Shown here: positions 40,601 to 52,600 of the stretch, piece by piece
How the letters are laid out: every line of letters starts with the position of its first letter
Position numbering within the stretch: the first letter of the stretch is position 1
Source: Enoplolaimus lenunculus
Lineage: Eukaryota; Nematoda; Enoplea; Enoplida; Thoracostomopsidae
Length of the DNA: 64,000 bases
Direction: 5' to 3'
NCBI GenBank assembly: GCA_030248215.1
Contig: JASANG010001630.1
Coordinates: 124,001 to 188,000, forward strand
Notes under the pieces: model-generated
What the model saw: the letters and a program-made list of their open reading frames with translations, nothing else
What the model was told of the DNA's origin: nothing
The model's database searches: none
Made by a program: the position numbers and the translations under genes

Positions 40601-43600
40601 CTTTGAAGTATTATCTGGGCGAAGGTAATCACCAACTTATACTATTGTTGCCAGTTACATACAAGTTATCCTTCGTTTTTATAACCTAAATTTTACCGTG
40701 ACAGTTAACAAGACAATGTACCTTTTTGAGCAAACAGCAAAACTGTTAAGATACTTAAGAATCGTGGCAAAAATCAAAAACTTGCTTTGCGTTGTGAAAA
40801 ACCGTCGTAATTTTGCATTACATCTCTCATTGTCCCATCGCTTGTGTTGTTTAATATCGAAACAATTTTCGAAAATCTTTAAATATTAATTCTTTCTCAC
40901 ATGAATATTTTCTATTCCCCCTGAGACCTACTTTTATGCTAGGATTCGAACTCCGGTGACTGGAGTGGGAGGCGTATACCATCACCACTCAGCTATAGGA
41001 GCTTGACGCTCGAGCCCGAGGGGGCTCTCACGTCTTGTGGTGATTTAGTACTATGTATACGTGTTGCGATTGTTAAACACGGTGCGATATATATTATTTA
41101 ACGTATATACACTGCGCTAAGTTGCCTATAGGCAACTCAATGTGAGAAAGGGTTATAGATAGTAAACTGAAAATTTTTCGCTTAACCCTTTCTCACATGA
41201 ATATTTTCTATTCCCCCTGAGACCTACTTTTATGCTAGGATTCGAACTCCGGTGACTGGAGTGGGAGGCGTAAACCATCACCACTCAGCTATAGGAGCTT
41301 GACGCTCGAGCCCGAGGGGGCTCTCACGTCTTGTGGTGATTTAGTACTATGTATACGTGTTGCGATTGTTAAACACGGTGCGATATATATTATTTAACGT
41401 ATATACACTGCGCTAAGTTGCCTATAGGCAACTCAATGTGAGAAAGGGTTATAGATAGTAAACTGAAAATTTTTCGCTTAACCCTTTCTCACATGAATAT
41501 TTTCTATTCCCCCTGAGACCTACTTTTATGCTAGGATTCGAACTCCGGTGACTGGAGTGGGAGGCGTAAACCATCACCACTCAGCTATAGGAGCTTGACG
41601 CTCGAGCCCGAGGGGGCTCTCACGTCTTGTGGTGATTTAGTACTATGTATACGTGTTGCAATTGTTAAACACGGTGCGATATATATTATTTAACGTATAT
41701 ACACTGCGCTAAGTTGCCTATAGGCAACTCAATGTGAGAAAGGGTTATAGATAGTAAACTGAAAATTTTTCGCTTAACCCTTTCTCACATGAATATTTTC
41801 TATTCCCCCTGAGACCTACTTTTATGCTAGGATTCGAACTCCGGTGACTGGAGTGGGAGGCGTAAACCATCACCACTCAGCTATAGGAGCTTGACGCTCG
41901 AGCCCGAGGGGGCTCTCACGTCTTGTGGTGATTTAGTACTATGTATACGTGTTGCAATTGTTAAACACGGTGCGATATATATTATTTAACGTATATACAC
42001 TGCGCTAAGTTGCCTATAGGCAACTCAATGTGAGAAGGGGTTAATATTTCGTTTTAGGGAAGCCGTTATAAGCTCAGCTTTGACGGTATGCACTATTTAT
42101 TGATTCCACAAGTACGTCCGGCGGACGCTGGTGAAATAATGTGCATTGCACGCAATAAACTTGGCGAAACTCAATGCGTTACTTCGCTTGATGTGTTTTT
42201 GTCAAACGATTTCCGTCAACATCAGCTTCGGACGACCACTTTGAGTAAGAATTTGGGCGTTGTTTTTAGGTTGTCAAAACAAGCGAAATAGTGTGCAATA
42301 TTTACACGCACCGACAATTAATGTTTGCGCAGAATAATTTACGTTGACGTAGTAGTCGCCATGTTTTGTTAATATAAAATTATATGCGCAAAAACTAGCT
42401 GGAACGATGCTCAAAATACGTAACATAGCGTTGTTGTTTTAACAAGATAGCTGTTACCAATTTCACATGATCATTGGTACGTTTTTAGAGCACAAATACC
42501 GTATGTCTGGTTCCGGTTTAATATCCGTCAAACAACTGATATCCGTATCCGGTTCCGGTATCAGGTATAAATCTACCTGGATACTGGGAAGTAAATGAAA
42601 CTACGATGAGTAACGTTGCTGTGTGAAAAAAATCACTTTTAACTATTTTCCGCTGTAGGCACCGATGCTGATGCACAAAAACGTGAAAAATTGTGGAAAC
42701 GTGAAGCGATGGGCAAACTTGGTGAAGTGTTTGATAGACGACCTAAAACAGATCTACAGAAAATTCATAAAATCGAATCGCAAAAACCGCCACCGGAACC
42801 GCTAGAAACACGCGAATTGCAGACCAAATTTCAACGAGAAAAAGACGAACAGTTTTATGGCAAAATATTATCAGTGAGTTATAATCTGCGTCCAGGGCCG
42901 GACCAGCCAGTACCCATACCTATATTTGGGGGGCCCTATCCTAAATAGGGTACCCCACCCTAACAAAATTTTGAATAAAAAATTACCATTAATATCCATC
43001 TGGATAAGGGACCCCTCCCTAGAATTTTGGAGGCGACCGCCCACTTTAGCCTACTCCGGCATTGACTGTGATTCAGAGATGGAATTGACTGACTGTAGCC
43101 AGGTTTCAACGATTTTAATGTTGAATCTATGTTTTCGCGACTTTTACTTGTTCAGTACAGTTTTAAAATGAACTACCAAGCGGTGGTGCATAAAAGTGAG
43201 GTAAACGATCAGAAAGAAATCGTTGTCAATTTGTCGAAATTTTGAACATCATTTTGAAATGAAATTATACATATTTTCCAATCTGACAGCATATTTGTAG
43301 GCCGATCACAAAAAACCTCAAGCGGAAAAAGCACCAATGGAAAAAGTTCAACTGCGACCGGCAGCAATTGTAAAACGCGAAATGACACCAGAAGAACTGG
43401 AACAGGTATAGAAAGTTCGTTACTGTTTTAAATTGTCAAAAAAACGCTAAAATCAAGAGTGCATGATACTATTTAACAAGAGTATGCAACTCAGTGAGTC
43501 TCGGATGGTACAAAATGTACCACCGGGCATTGCGTTTTTGGGCAATACCCTAAGTTAAACAGTAAACGGAACTTTTTTGATGCCGATATATACGGCGCCA

Positions 43601-46600
43601 TGGTTCACACAGGTTGTATCCCCGTCTAAACGGGGTTGGTCAAAGGGTACGTTTTGTACCAAAGAGTTGCATACTCTTGTATCATACACTCTTGCATACA
43701 TAGAATATTACTGCAAATAAGTGGAAGGCTGGAAAACTTGGACACATGTTCGTTTACTTCACACCAAATGTTGGTCATTTTGTAGTAAATGTGGCTGTTG
43801 GTTAAGAAAGATTTGCAAATTTTTGAGTGTCTTATTTTTTCCATGTGCATAAAATGAAAACAAAATATGTTATGTTGTAATAAGAAAAATAGTTGAATAA
43901 ATTTTACTGAGATATGACAACCGTGTGTGCTGTAGTGACCCGAACAAGAGGGGGAAATAATATATATTTGGCCTCTCCAGAGGGAACCCCTCTCCCGTTA
44001 TTCGGTTACGGACTGTTATTTATTTTTAACCCGGCCTGCGCCGCCCTTCATTACTAATATTATCGGGTATTCCAACTATCCGTTGAATTAAATGTGTATT
44101 TGTCTTGTATCAAAACTTTGAGCGATAATGCAAGGTTATACTGGTACTTTCAAAGCTTAAGTATGCTTTAAAGTTTCGAACTCAGCTTTATTTGGTCCTG
44201 AAGTCCTTTACTAATTAGAGTTCAGGGACTCTATCCGCTTACGAACTCTTATTAGCTATACGAACTCCTATTGAATGGGACTCAAAATGGGGAACCCCTC
44301 TTATTCGGGTCACTACAATAGGTTTAGGTTTAGGCTTAAGTTAATAATGTGAAAGGAAAGTGTAGAAGTGCGGAAACAATTGAGTGAAGCTTATTAAGCG
44401 CTGTCAGTATTTTCAAACACGAAAAAGCGTCAAAATTAGCAAATTTTGAACGTTGTTGCCTTTTAGTTCCCTAGGCAGAACCACATATATTCGTTTGCTA
44501 CAGTGTAGATGACTAAAACGTATTCGTTGTTAAAAACTTCTACTGAAATACTAACTGTTAACAATGGCATCCTATAATTTATTTGAGTTTGTTGTTCACT
44601 GTTCACATTGTTTTCGAAATGTTCGGTTTGCGGTATAGGACTTCGCCTTTTGAGAAAGCGTGCTTAGATTTACATTTACGCATATGTTTAGGCCAAGATT
44701 TAACCCAACAGGTGGAGTATACCGGATACGTTTATTTGTTTCAGGTCGCTCTACGTGCTGTTCCAAGAACCGATGCTACATCAGAAATACCACAAGATCC
44801 ATCGTGGGCTAAAACGGCGCCAACAAAACCGTTAAGTGAAGAAGAGGCGAGGAAAAAGTTCAAGCTTAAGGTACTGCGCTGTTTCAGTTAATCCAAAGCT
44901 TTTATTGAATTATGTGGTTATTGTGTATCACATGTTGGTTGCATGGTGCGACCGGATATCCGGCTCCGGTTTCCTATCCGGCAAAAAACCCGCATCCGGT
45001 TCCGGTACAAAAATTACTATCCGGATATGGGTCCAGTATCCGGTTTTTTGCCATCTGGTCGCACCCTGGTTGTTAGTAGGTCTTGCAAAATGAAATTGGT
45101 GCAATGGCACTCCTTCACCCACACTACGCGGTTTAGGCGTAAATTTTGGAAAAAAGGCTTATCTCTCTATACCTGAACCTAAGCGTTAAACGTGGGCGAA
45201 CTTGTAAAATTATACAAAAATCTCGCTAGCTGTCTACTGTTACGAAAGATGTGTAGTCTGGGATTTTTATGTATTAGGTGTCATCCGTTCTTTTGCTCTA
45301 TTGATCTAACCTGGTTATTCCAATAAATCAAACTGCGACGTTTCCTGAAAACATCGGTTCTTTGTTTTGTTTCTGTTAGTTCTTCTTGTCAATGTAAAGG
45401 ACAGGGGCGGAGCAGTATTATAAACATATTTCTAAGCCTAAGCCTAAGCCTACGTCTAAGCCTAAGCGTAAGCCTAAGTCAAGGAAAAAACTAGTCCAAA
45501 GCTTAAGCTTACCGTTTTCTAGAGCCACAGAAACACGTTCCGCCCCTGATCTTTACATGGGCCATATTTCAAAACTCTTCTTGCTAAAACTACCTTTACA
45601 GAAGTTCGCTCACGATACCCAAACCAGAGCTTCACAACCAGGAAATGTTGGCACAGAGGCAATGATTTTTTTAGTTGGCAGGGCAACATAAATAGTTACG
45701 GTCCTGCCAAAACTATGCTTTATTTTAAAACCGTCTAATCGTTTTGTATCAACCAGATATATGTTTTTCAGACACCACCGCCAAAAGAACCAGAAGTACC
45801 AGCGCGTGACCAAGTTTCACTGAAATCAGCAAAACCGAAACCTGCAGAAGAGCCACAAGAAGTTGAACACGTCAAAATTGCGCCGGCAGCATCGAAAATT
45901 AAAACGCCTACACAGGCACCAAAGCCGGAACCGGAAGAAAAACTAGCACACAAATCGACAGTTCAACTCAAACAAGCGTACACACCGAAGGATACTGTGC
46001 ACGCTGTTACTACGAAACTCGAAGAAGTCGACTTGAAAGCAGCTCCAGTTCAACAAAAGCAACCGTAAGATATCAATTAATTTTCAGAGATAATGGCTGG
46101 GTTTGTGAAACCCTATTTAAGTACAACTTAGAACTTAAGTACGTGCTAAGTATTTACTTAACCATTTTGCTGTTTTTAAAAGCATACTTAAGTTTAAGTA
46201 AATAATACTTAAGTCACTGATTAAATTTGATATATTACAAATTAACCGTTCAAGCGTGATGACCTTGATTTAACTAAAACTGTAGGCTCATGATGCCTCT
46301 TTGATATAAAACTAAACGATTACTTTATTCCAATGACAATGACTGACTGTTTGGCGTTCATGTGTTTTTGATCAAAAAGTTAAAGTTTGCGACTTAATTA
46401 ATTGCATAAGTATTAGCTAAGTAAACACTTAAGTAAGATTTCACAAACCCAGCTATATAAATGAATTTATGTTTAAAAATATGAAATTTAGAATTTAAGC
46501 AATCTGAATGCAAATATTACAATTTCTAGTTTCAAGCTACAATAGTTATAAAAACTTGTTATTTGGCGAGATAGCATAAGTATCATAGTTTTTTCGTTTT

Positions 46601-49600
46601 AAATATAAACCAATTAAACATTTTTTCGTTGTAACGCCAATCAAAGTTATTATTAGGCTGCGCAGAATTCTACAGTATGCGTCATTGTATTGGTTATTGG
46701 CCGAAACGAGATATTTTAATATTATTGGTTTGCACGAATAAGCAGTAGTACCTCATTTGGCATAAATGTTATTGCAAACTCATAAATATTTTTTATTTCA
46801 GATACGAAACTCCGAAAATTGAAGACAAGTCTGTCAGTAAGGTTAGTTGTATTTTGGTCGCACGGCAGTTTTTACTCGATTATTTTGAATGCGCTTTTGT
46901 GTGTTGCGTTGGCTTTTTATGGTTACGATGTTATTACCCAGTAGTGCCATTGTTCCAGCTTAAGTAGGGCTGAGAAGGCTATTTAAACATTAAGTAGTGT
47001 TCAAAAGTCTACTCATTATGTTCATTGCGCCGGATGTTTTTATACATCTGCGATTGTTAGATCCCTAACCGAAGAAATGGATTTACCAGGAAAAAAAGTT
47101 ACTGAAAACTCTGGAACCTCCTAGCAACCACTGAATCCATTTCAGCCAAAATATAATTTTAGTCAAAAAGTACGAAACAGTTTTTATTGAAAATACTTTG
47201 ATGTACAGTCTACTCAAAATGCTTTGCTCTTAGTTTGATGTCTTGTTTGCCAACACTAAGCACCCAGCACTAGCGGCTCTCGAACCTTGGCCCTCCAACA
47301 AGGATCAAAACTAACTTTTTGAAATTAAGCCCTAAAATTGCGTTTGGTTTTTCAATGTTATATATCGTTTGGTCCTTCGTGTTACGAATATAAATATCTG
47401 AATTGACCGTTAGAGCCCAGGTGTGCTCGAACTCAAACGGATCGGTTCAAGTTCGAACTTTCGCTTAGCTATAATTTCAAATTCAAATTATTAATTATTG
47501 CGCGATAAATACGTAAGGGCTTGTACACCCTTATTTCCGGTTGGTTTTAACGCGTGCAAATCTAACATATTTGGTATTTTGCCGTTTTTTACGTTCATTG
47601 GTTTGCTTTTATAAAATATATACCTAAAATCCGCTGCGTCATAATAATAATTTTTGCAGTTAGAAATTTAGCCACTTTAATAAGGAACAGGAGCGTGTAC
47701 AAGTGAGGTAGAAGATAAATACCCTTCCTTCAAAATTCCTCCGCAGACAATGAAAAATAGACTTTTTACAGGCTTTAGAATATTTTTTGGATTGTACAAT
47801 TCAATCAATTCTCGTTCTATAAACTTTTAAATAACGGTATATCATTCTTGCTGCTGTAACTGCCTATACTTAATAACAACGTTGTGTAGATATTAGGGTT
47901 ATTAACATTAACCATCGTAACTGAACTTGTGATTGTTATTCGCTTGTTAATCTTAGACTTCAACTCAATCATTTACCAAGAAGCTTGAAGATGGCACAAT
48001 CATGAATGTTCGCTCATATAGACATCAAGAAATTCATGAATACGAGACGACCGACGGAGTATTTATGTTAATTTGTTTAAAAATCCGCAACCATGGTGCT
48101 AATAAAGTTTTTACCGAGTTTGGAAAAACGGATATTTCTGATATAAAACAACATTTTAGGAATTTGATTCTAATTTGTCAGTTGAAATTATAATGTAATA
48201 CATTTACTAAATATGGTCTTGTGAGCAATATACGGTTTGTTTATTTTAGTTTCGTTTATTCCGGTTATTAGCGTTGCTTATTTTTAATTTTATTATTTCA
48301 TAAAATTTGTTTTGTTTTCTTACAGTTATTTTTTTAATTTATGAATAACATGGCTGTGTTTGCAGTTTTCATGATTATCCAACATATGCCATCTAGAGTT
48401 TAGTTATCTTATAGTAAAATGAACCACTTGGAATGCCATGTTAAACACAGTCCAGCTAAGGTGGCGCTATACTTAACGTGCGGCGCCAGTTGCCCTACGT
48501 CTCCGTTTGCGCACGATACCGCATGGCGACGGCCGATGACGGACGGCGACTTACAGTGGCGTACTGTAACAGACGGCGCCAGATGACATTAATAAAATTA
48601 TCAAAAACTATAGCGGTATTGCAAAATCTAAATGACTCATCTGTTTTATCTTCGTAAATAAATTCGTTACTCATCAAATAGCTGTTAGCAATTTTGAACG
48701 TAATATTAAATGTAAAGTTTGTTTTGAAACTTTAGAGTCACCGTGCTCAACTATAGAACATTGTTTGACATTTCAGGCTCCGCCCAAAGGCGCGCCTACT
48801 TCGCGTCGTATTAATCCGCCAAGCTTTCGGCAACAACTACAACCGTGTGTTGTCGAAGTCGGTCGCGCTGGTCGATTTTATTGCAACTTTGAAGGCGGCC
48901 AACCGATTAACGTTGTATGGAAACGTAACGGAAAAGTTATTGGTCAGTCGTTCGAGTATCAGGTGAGCAAAACGTTTTGTTAATAGATTTTTTTGTCATT
49001 CACTCCTGCGGCTATGCGAGGCTGTATAGACATCTTGTCATTCACTCCTGCGGCTAAGCGAGGCTGTATAGACATCTTGTCATTCACTCCTGCGGCTAAG
49101 CGAGGCTGTACAGACATCTTGCAATTCACTCCTGCGGCTAAGCGAGGCTGTATAGACATCTTGTCATTCACTCCTGCGGCTAAGCGAGGCTGTATAGACA
49201 TCTTGTCATTCACTCCTGCGGCTAAGCGAGGCTGTACAGACATCTTGCAATTCACTCCTGCGGCTAAGCGAGGCTGTATAGACATCTTGTCATTCACTCC
49301 TGCGGCTAAGCGAGGCTGTAGAGACATCAATTAGATGTGAACTGAAGATGAGGAGTGGGTATGAGAATCTTTTGCGGCGATTGTCCATGAGTGCGATTTT
49401 AACGGGGAAACAGACTGTATACAAGAAGATTCTTAATTAAATGTGTCTCAACGTTTAAGGTGTTTTTATGAATGATATAACTCGAACATTAAACGCAATG
49501 TGCGAAACAAGTCGCACACTTTTTGATGTGGCAAATGCTAAAAATCGCTACTTATCCCAACAATCATTTCCAGTGTTCAGCAGAAACGAAGAAAATCGTG

Positions 49601-52600
49601 AATCAAATAGAAAGCGAGATTGCATAAGCGTTGAATTTTTTTAAGAATTGAGTATGAGGACAAATTTGGTGTAGATTGCACTTGAAGTTATTAACATGCA
49701 TGACCAATGCAAAGAACATGGCTGCAGCAGTTGTACATGCATATTCATAATCCTAAGCTTAATCCAAAGCGTAAAAATATGCCTATGCCAAAGCCTCGGC
49801 TTAAGTAAAAATTAGTCTATAGTTTAAGCTAACTTTATTACAGTCCTGCGAAAAAACAGACCACTTCTGATCTTAGCAAGGGCCGCATGCATGAAGATTT
49901 TCCATGAAATCCAGACATTTTTAAGGAACGAACCGTAAACAAATGGATACTTTATAACGTGGCCAGAAAAATCGGCAAAGTACTGCAACTTTTAAAAAGC
50001 GTTAAACTCATGTTTTACTAATTTGAACATAAATTGCGGGGTCTGATACGATGTTTGATTCAATCATAAACCACAAGTGACCCTCCTGTTAATACTTTAG
50101 GTAAAATCTGGCATAAATACTTCGTCGTTGGAAATCGCCAAAGTTCGAGCTGATATGGTTGGCGAATTTTCAGTTGAACTATCAAACGCTGCTGGTGTAA
50201 ACGAGTCTACTGCAAATCTGTCTATCGCAGGTAGTGGCTATAAATTATCTCTTAGTGGGTATTTACATTCATGCAGCAAACTTTAAACAATTAAAAATTT
50301 GTCATTCCAAACATCAAAACTGTGCGTGGTGGAAACGTTGCGTTAGGAACAGAGATGACTATATGACGGCTTGCGTTCGCACTGCTAGCCATGACTAAAG
50401 CCACCCAATGCAATTTCATCGCAAAACATGGCCCATATTACGCCACTGAAATTGTAGCTGTATTGGGAAATAATAGCATTTGAGTGATTTTTTAAAGTCA
50501 GAATGGCGAGTAAAGGAGTTGACTCCGTATTGTGTGGCCGATTTCTGAAGTTAGACAATTTTGATATCTCTACCTTACAAATTATAAACATTGCCTGCAG
50601 CGCTCGTGTTCACAAGTGATGCAGAGCGGATTGCATGCAACATTTAAAGCCAAAAATATTCATTTCCAGGCAGTTTAACAAAATCTGCCGAATAAACTGC
50701 GTTTACTTTCCACAATGCTAAACTACATGGTAGCTCAAGAACTATATGTATGCTACGCATTGTCGAATGTGAATAGTATGAATTTTTCAATTTTTAGCAA
50801 AAACTGACAAAGCGGAACCTCCACAATTTCTTGAACCGGTAGCCAGCGTTCGAGGTCAACAAGGAAAAGCGACGCGACTCGACGCCAAAATATCTGGGCT
50901 GCCTGCAACTGTAACCTGGTTTAAGGTAAGCAAAATGTAGTGTTTCAATTTAAAATTAAATTTTTATAAAGCTACGATTATCTTGAAAAAATACGCTCCC
51001 GTTAGTAACTCAACAAATTAGTAATGTTATACTGCAGCGAAAACTGGTCAAGCTCTTATTTCAGTATCAACGACATAAGCTGTTTAAAATTTTATTCAAT
51101 TTCGATGTCCAAAACATCGTTACAACTAGAGAATTCTTTTTTGCAAGTGAGAAAAATGGGTTTTACAACGTCGTATGCTTCGGGATGAACGCGACTAAAT
51201 TCTGTTTTAGGATGGTCGACAAATCATTAAAGATGACCGACTCAATCCGCTATTACAAGGAGATCAAGCGAGCCTTTTGATCACAGAAGCACTGCCTGGT
51301 GACTCTGGTTTCTACGAATGCATTGTGAAGAATTCAAAAGGCGAAGCGCGTTCTAAAGCGCAATTAGCAGTGTCATGTAAGCAGCTTGAGTAGCCTTTAC
51401 TCATATCGACAAACAATTGCATAGCCTAGTGGGCTTCACGGGTAAACACCCCTTTGAGATTTTTCTCCAGGGTTTTGTAGCTATTTTTCCAGCTGGCAAA
51501 TCAATAAACGTTCCGTAGAAAATTTTATAGGATGTGCTACTCCACTTTTTTTCAAATAGTTGTGGCTACGCCCATTTCGACCTTAACTTCCAACATCTGG
51601 TAGTTAAAACAATTTAAATTTTCGCGAATTAAACAATTTTGCTTGTGACATACATCCGTGTTTTGATTTCAGTGACGAAACCAGCGGAACAACAGAAACA
51701 ACGGGCGCCCGAGTTCACCGAGCCAATTCGACCCGTTGTAAGTCAGGAAGGCAAATCTGTTCGTCTAACAGCAAAAGTCGTTGGAATACCAGGTAAATTT
51801 GCTGTAAACTTCACAATGCTAACTGTTTTAGGGGTGGTCACTGATTGGGATTGTTGGAACATATTTGAACAATGAACTAGAAGCGGATTCTAATCTTTAT
51901 GACAGGAGGCCGAATAAGTTTCGCTCGCAAGAAGCAAAACAAAATTTTAGTGCTAAATCTTAATGCATTGTTACTTGAAACTTTCAGTTAAGAATCGTTG
52001 TGTCAAACTGCAAATAATAATAAAGGCTTTTCGTGTTTCGAAAAAAACGCGTTTATTTTGATGAGAAAATAGTATTTTGACAAACGCTAAAGCGTTTACT
52101 TGATTGCGTTTAGCTACGTTAGCCATTCATTTAAGAAGTTCACCAATTACAACAAATTTTTTTAAAACGTGTTTGAAACGTTTAAAGCGTTTAAAATAGC
52201 GTTTTATTTTTGACACGACTCTTATTTGTGGGGATACTTGAACTAAGTGCGTGAATTTCTTGCAAAATTTAAACTTTAATTGAATGGACGCCTGAGCATT
52301 TAAAGAGAATGTGCAGTAGTGAAAGCCTGGACACTCTATATACACTGCAGAACTAGTTTGGTAGGCATTTCCCGCCTAAGATCAAAGGCAAATCGTAAGC
52401 GACAAACCACCAGATCTAAGAAACGTCGGGTTAAAAGATGTCGATCGACGAGTTATCTTTGTGACGAAACGTGGCGATGCAATATTTGGCACCTCAAAAA
52501 ATCTATTGTGTAACGCGGTTTTGTTTCAGAGCCCGAAATCAAATGGTATCGTGGGAACGCTCTGATCTCATCGAATCAGTACGTTTCGTTGTCGTTCTCA

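Noticed and set aside
48980-49334. Open frames of about 115 codons on both strands (FTPAAKRGC... repeats)
   Set aside because: They are a by-product of a 42-bp tandem repeat in an intron; a unit divisible by three keeps all frames free of stops once one unit is.
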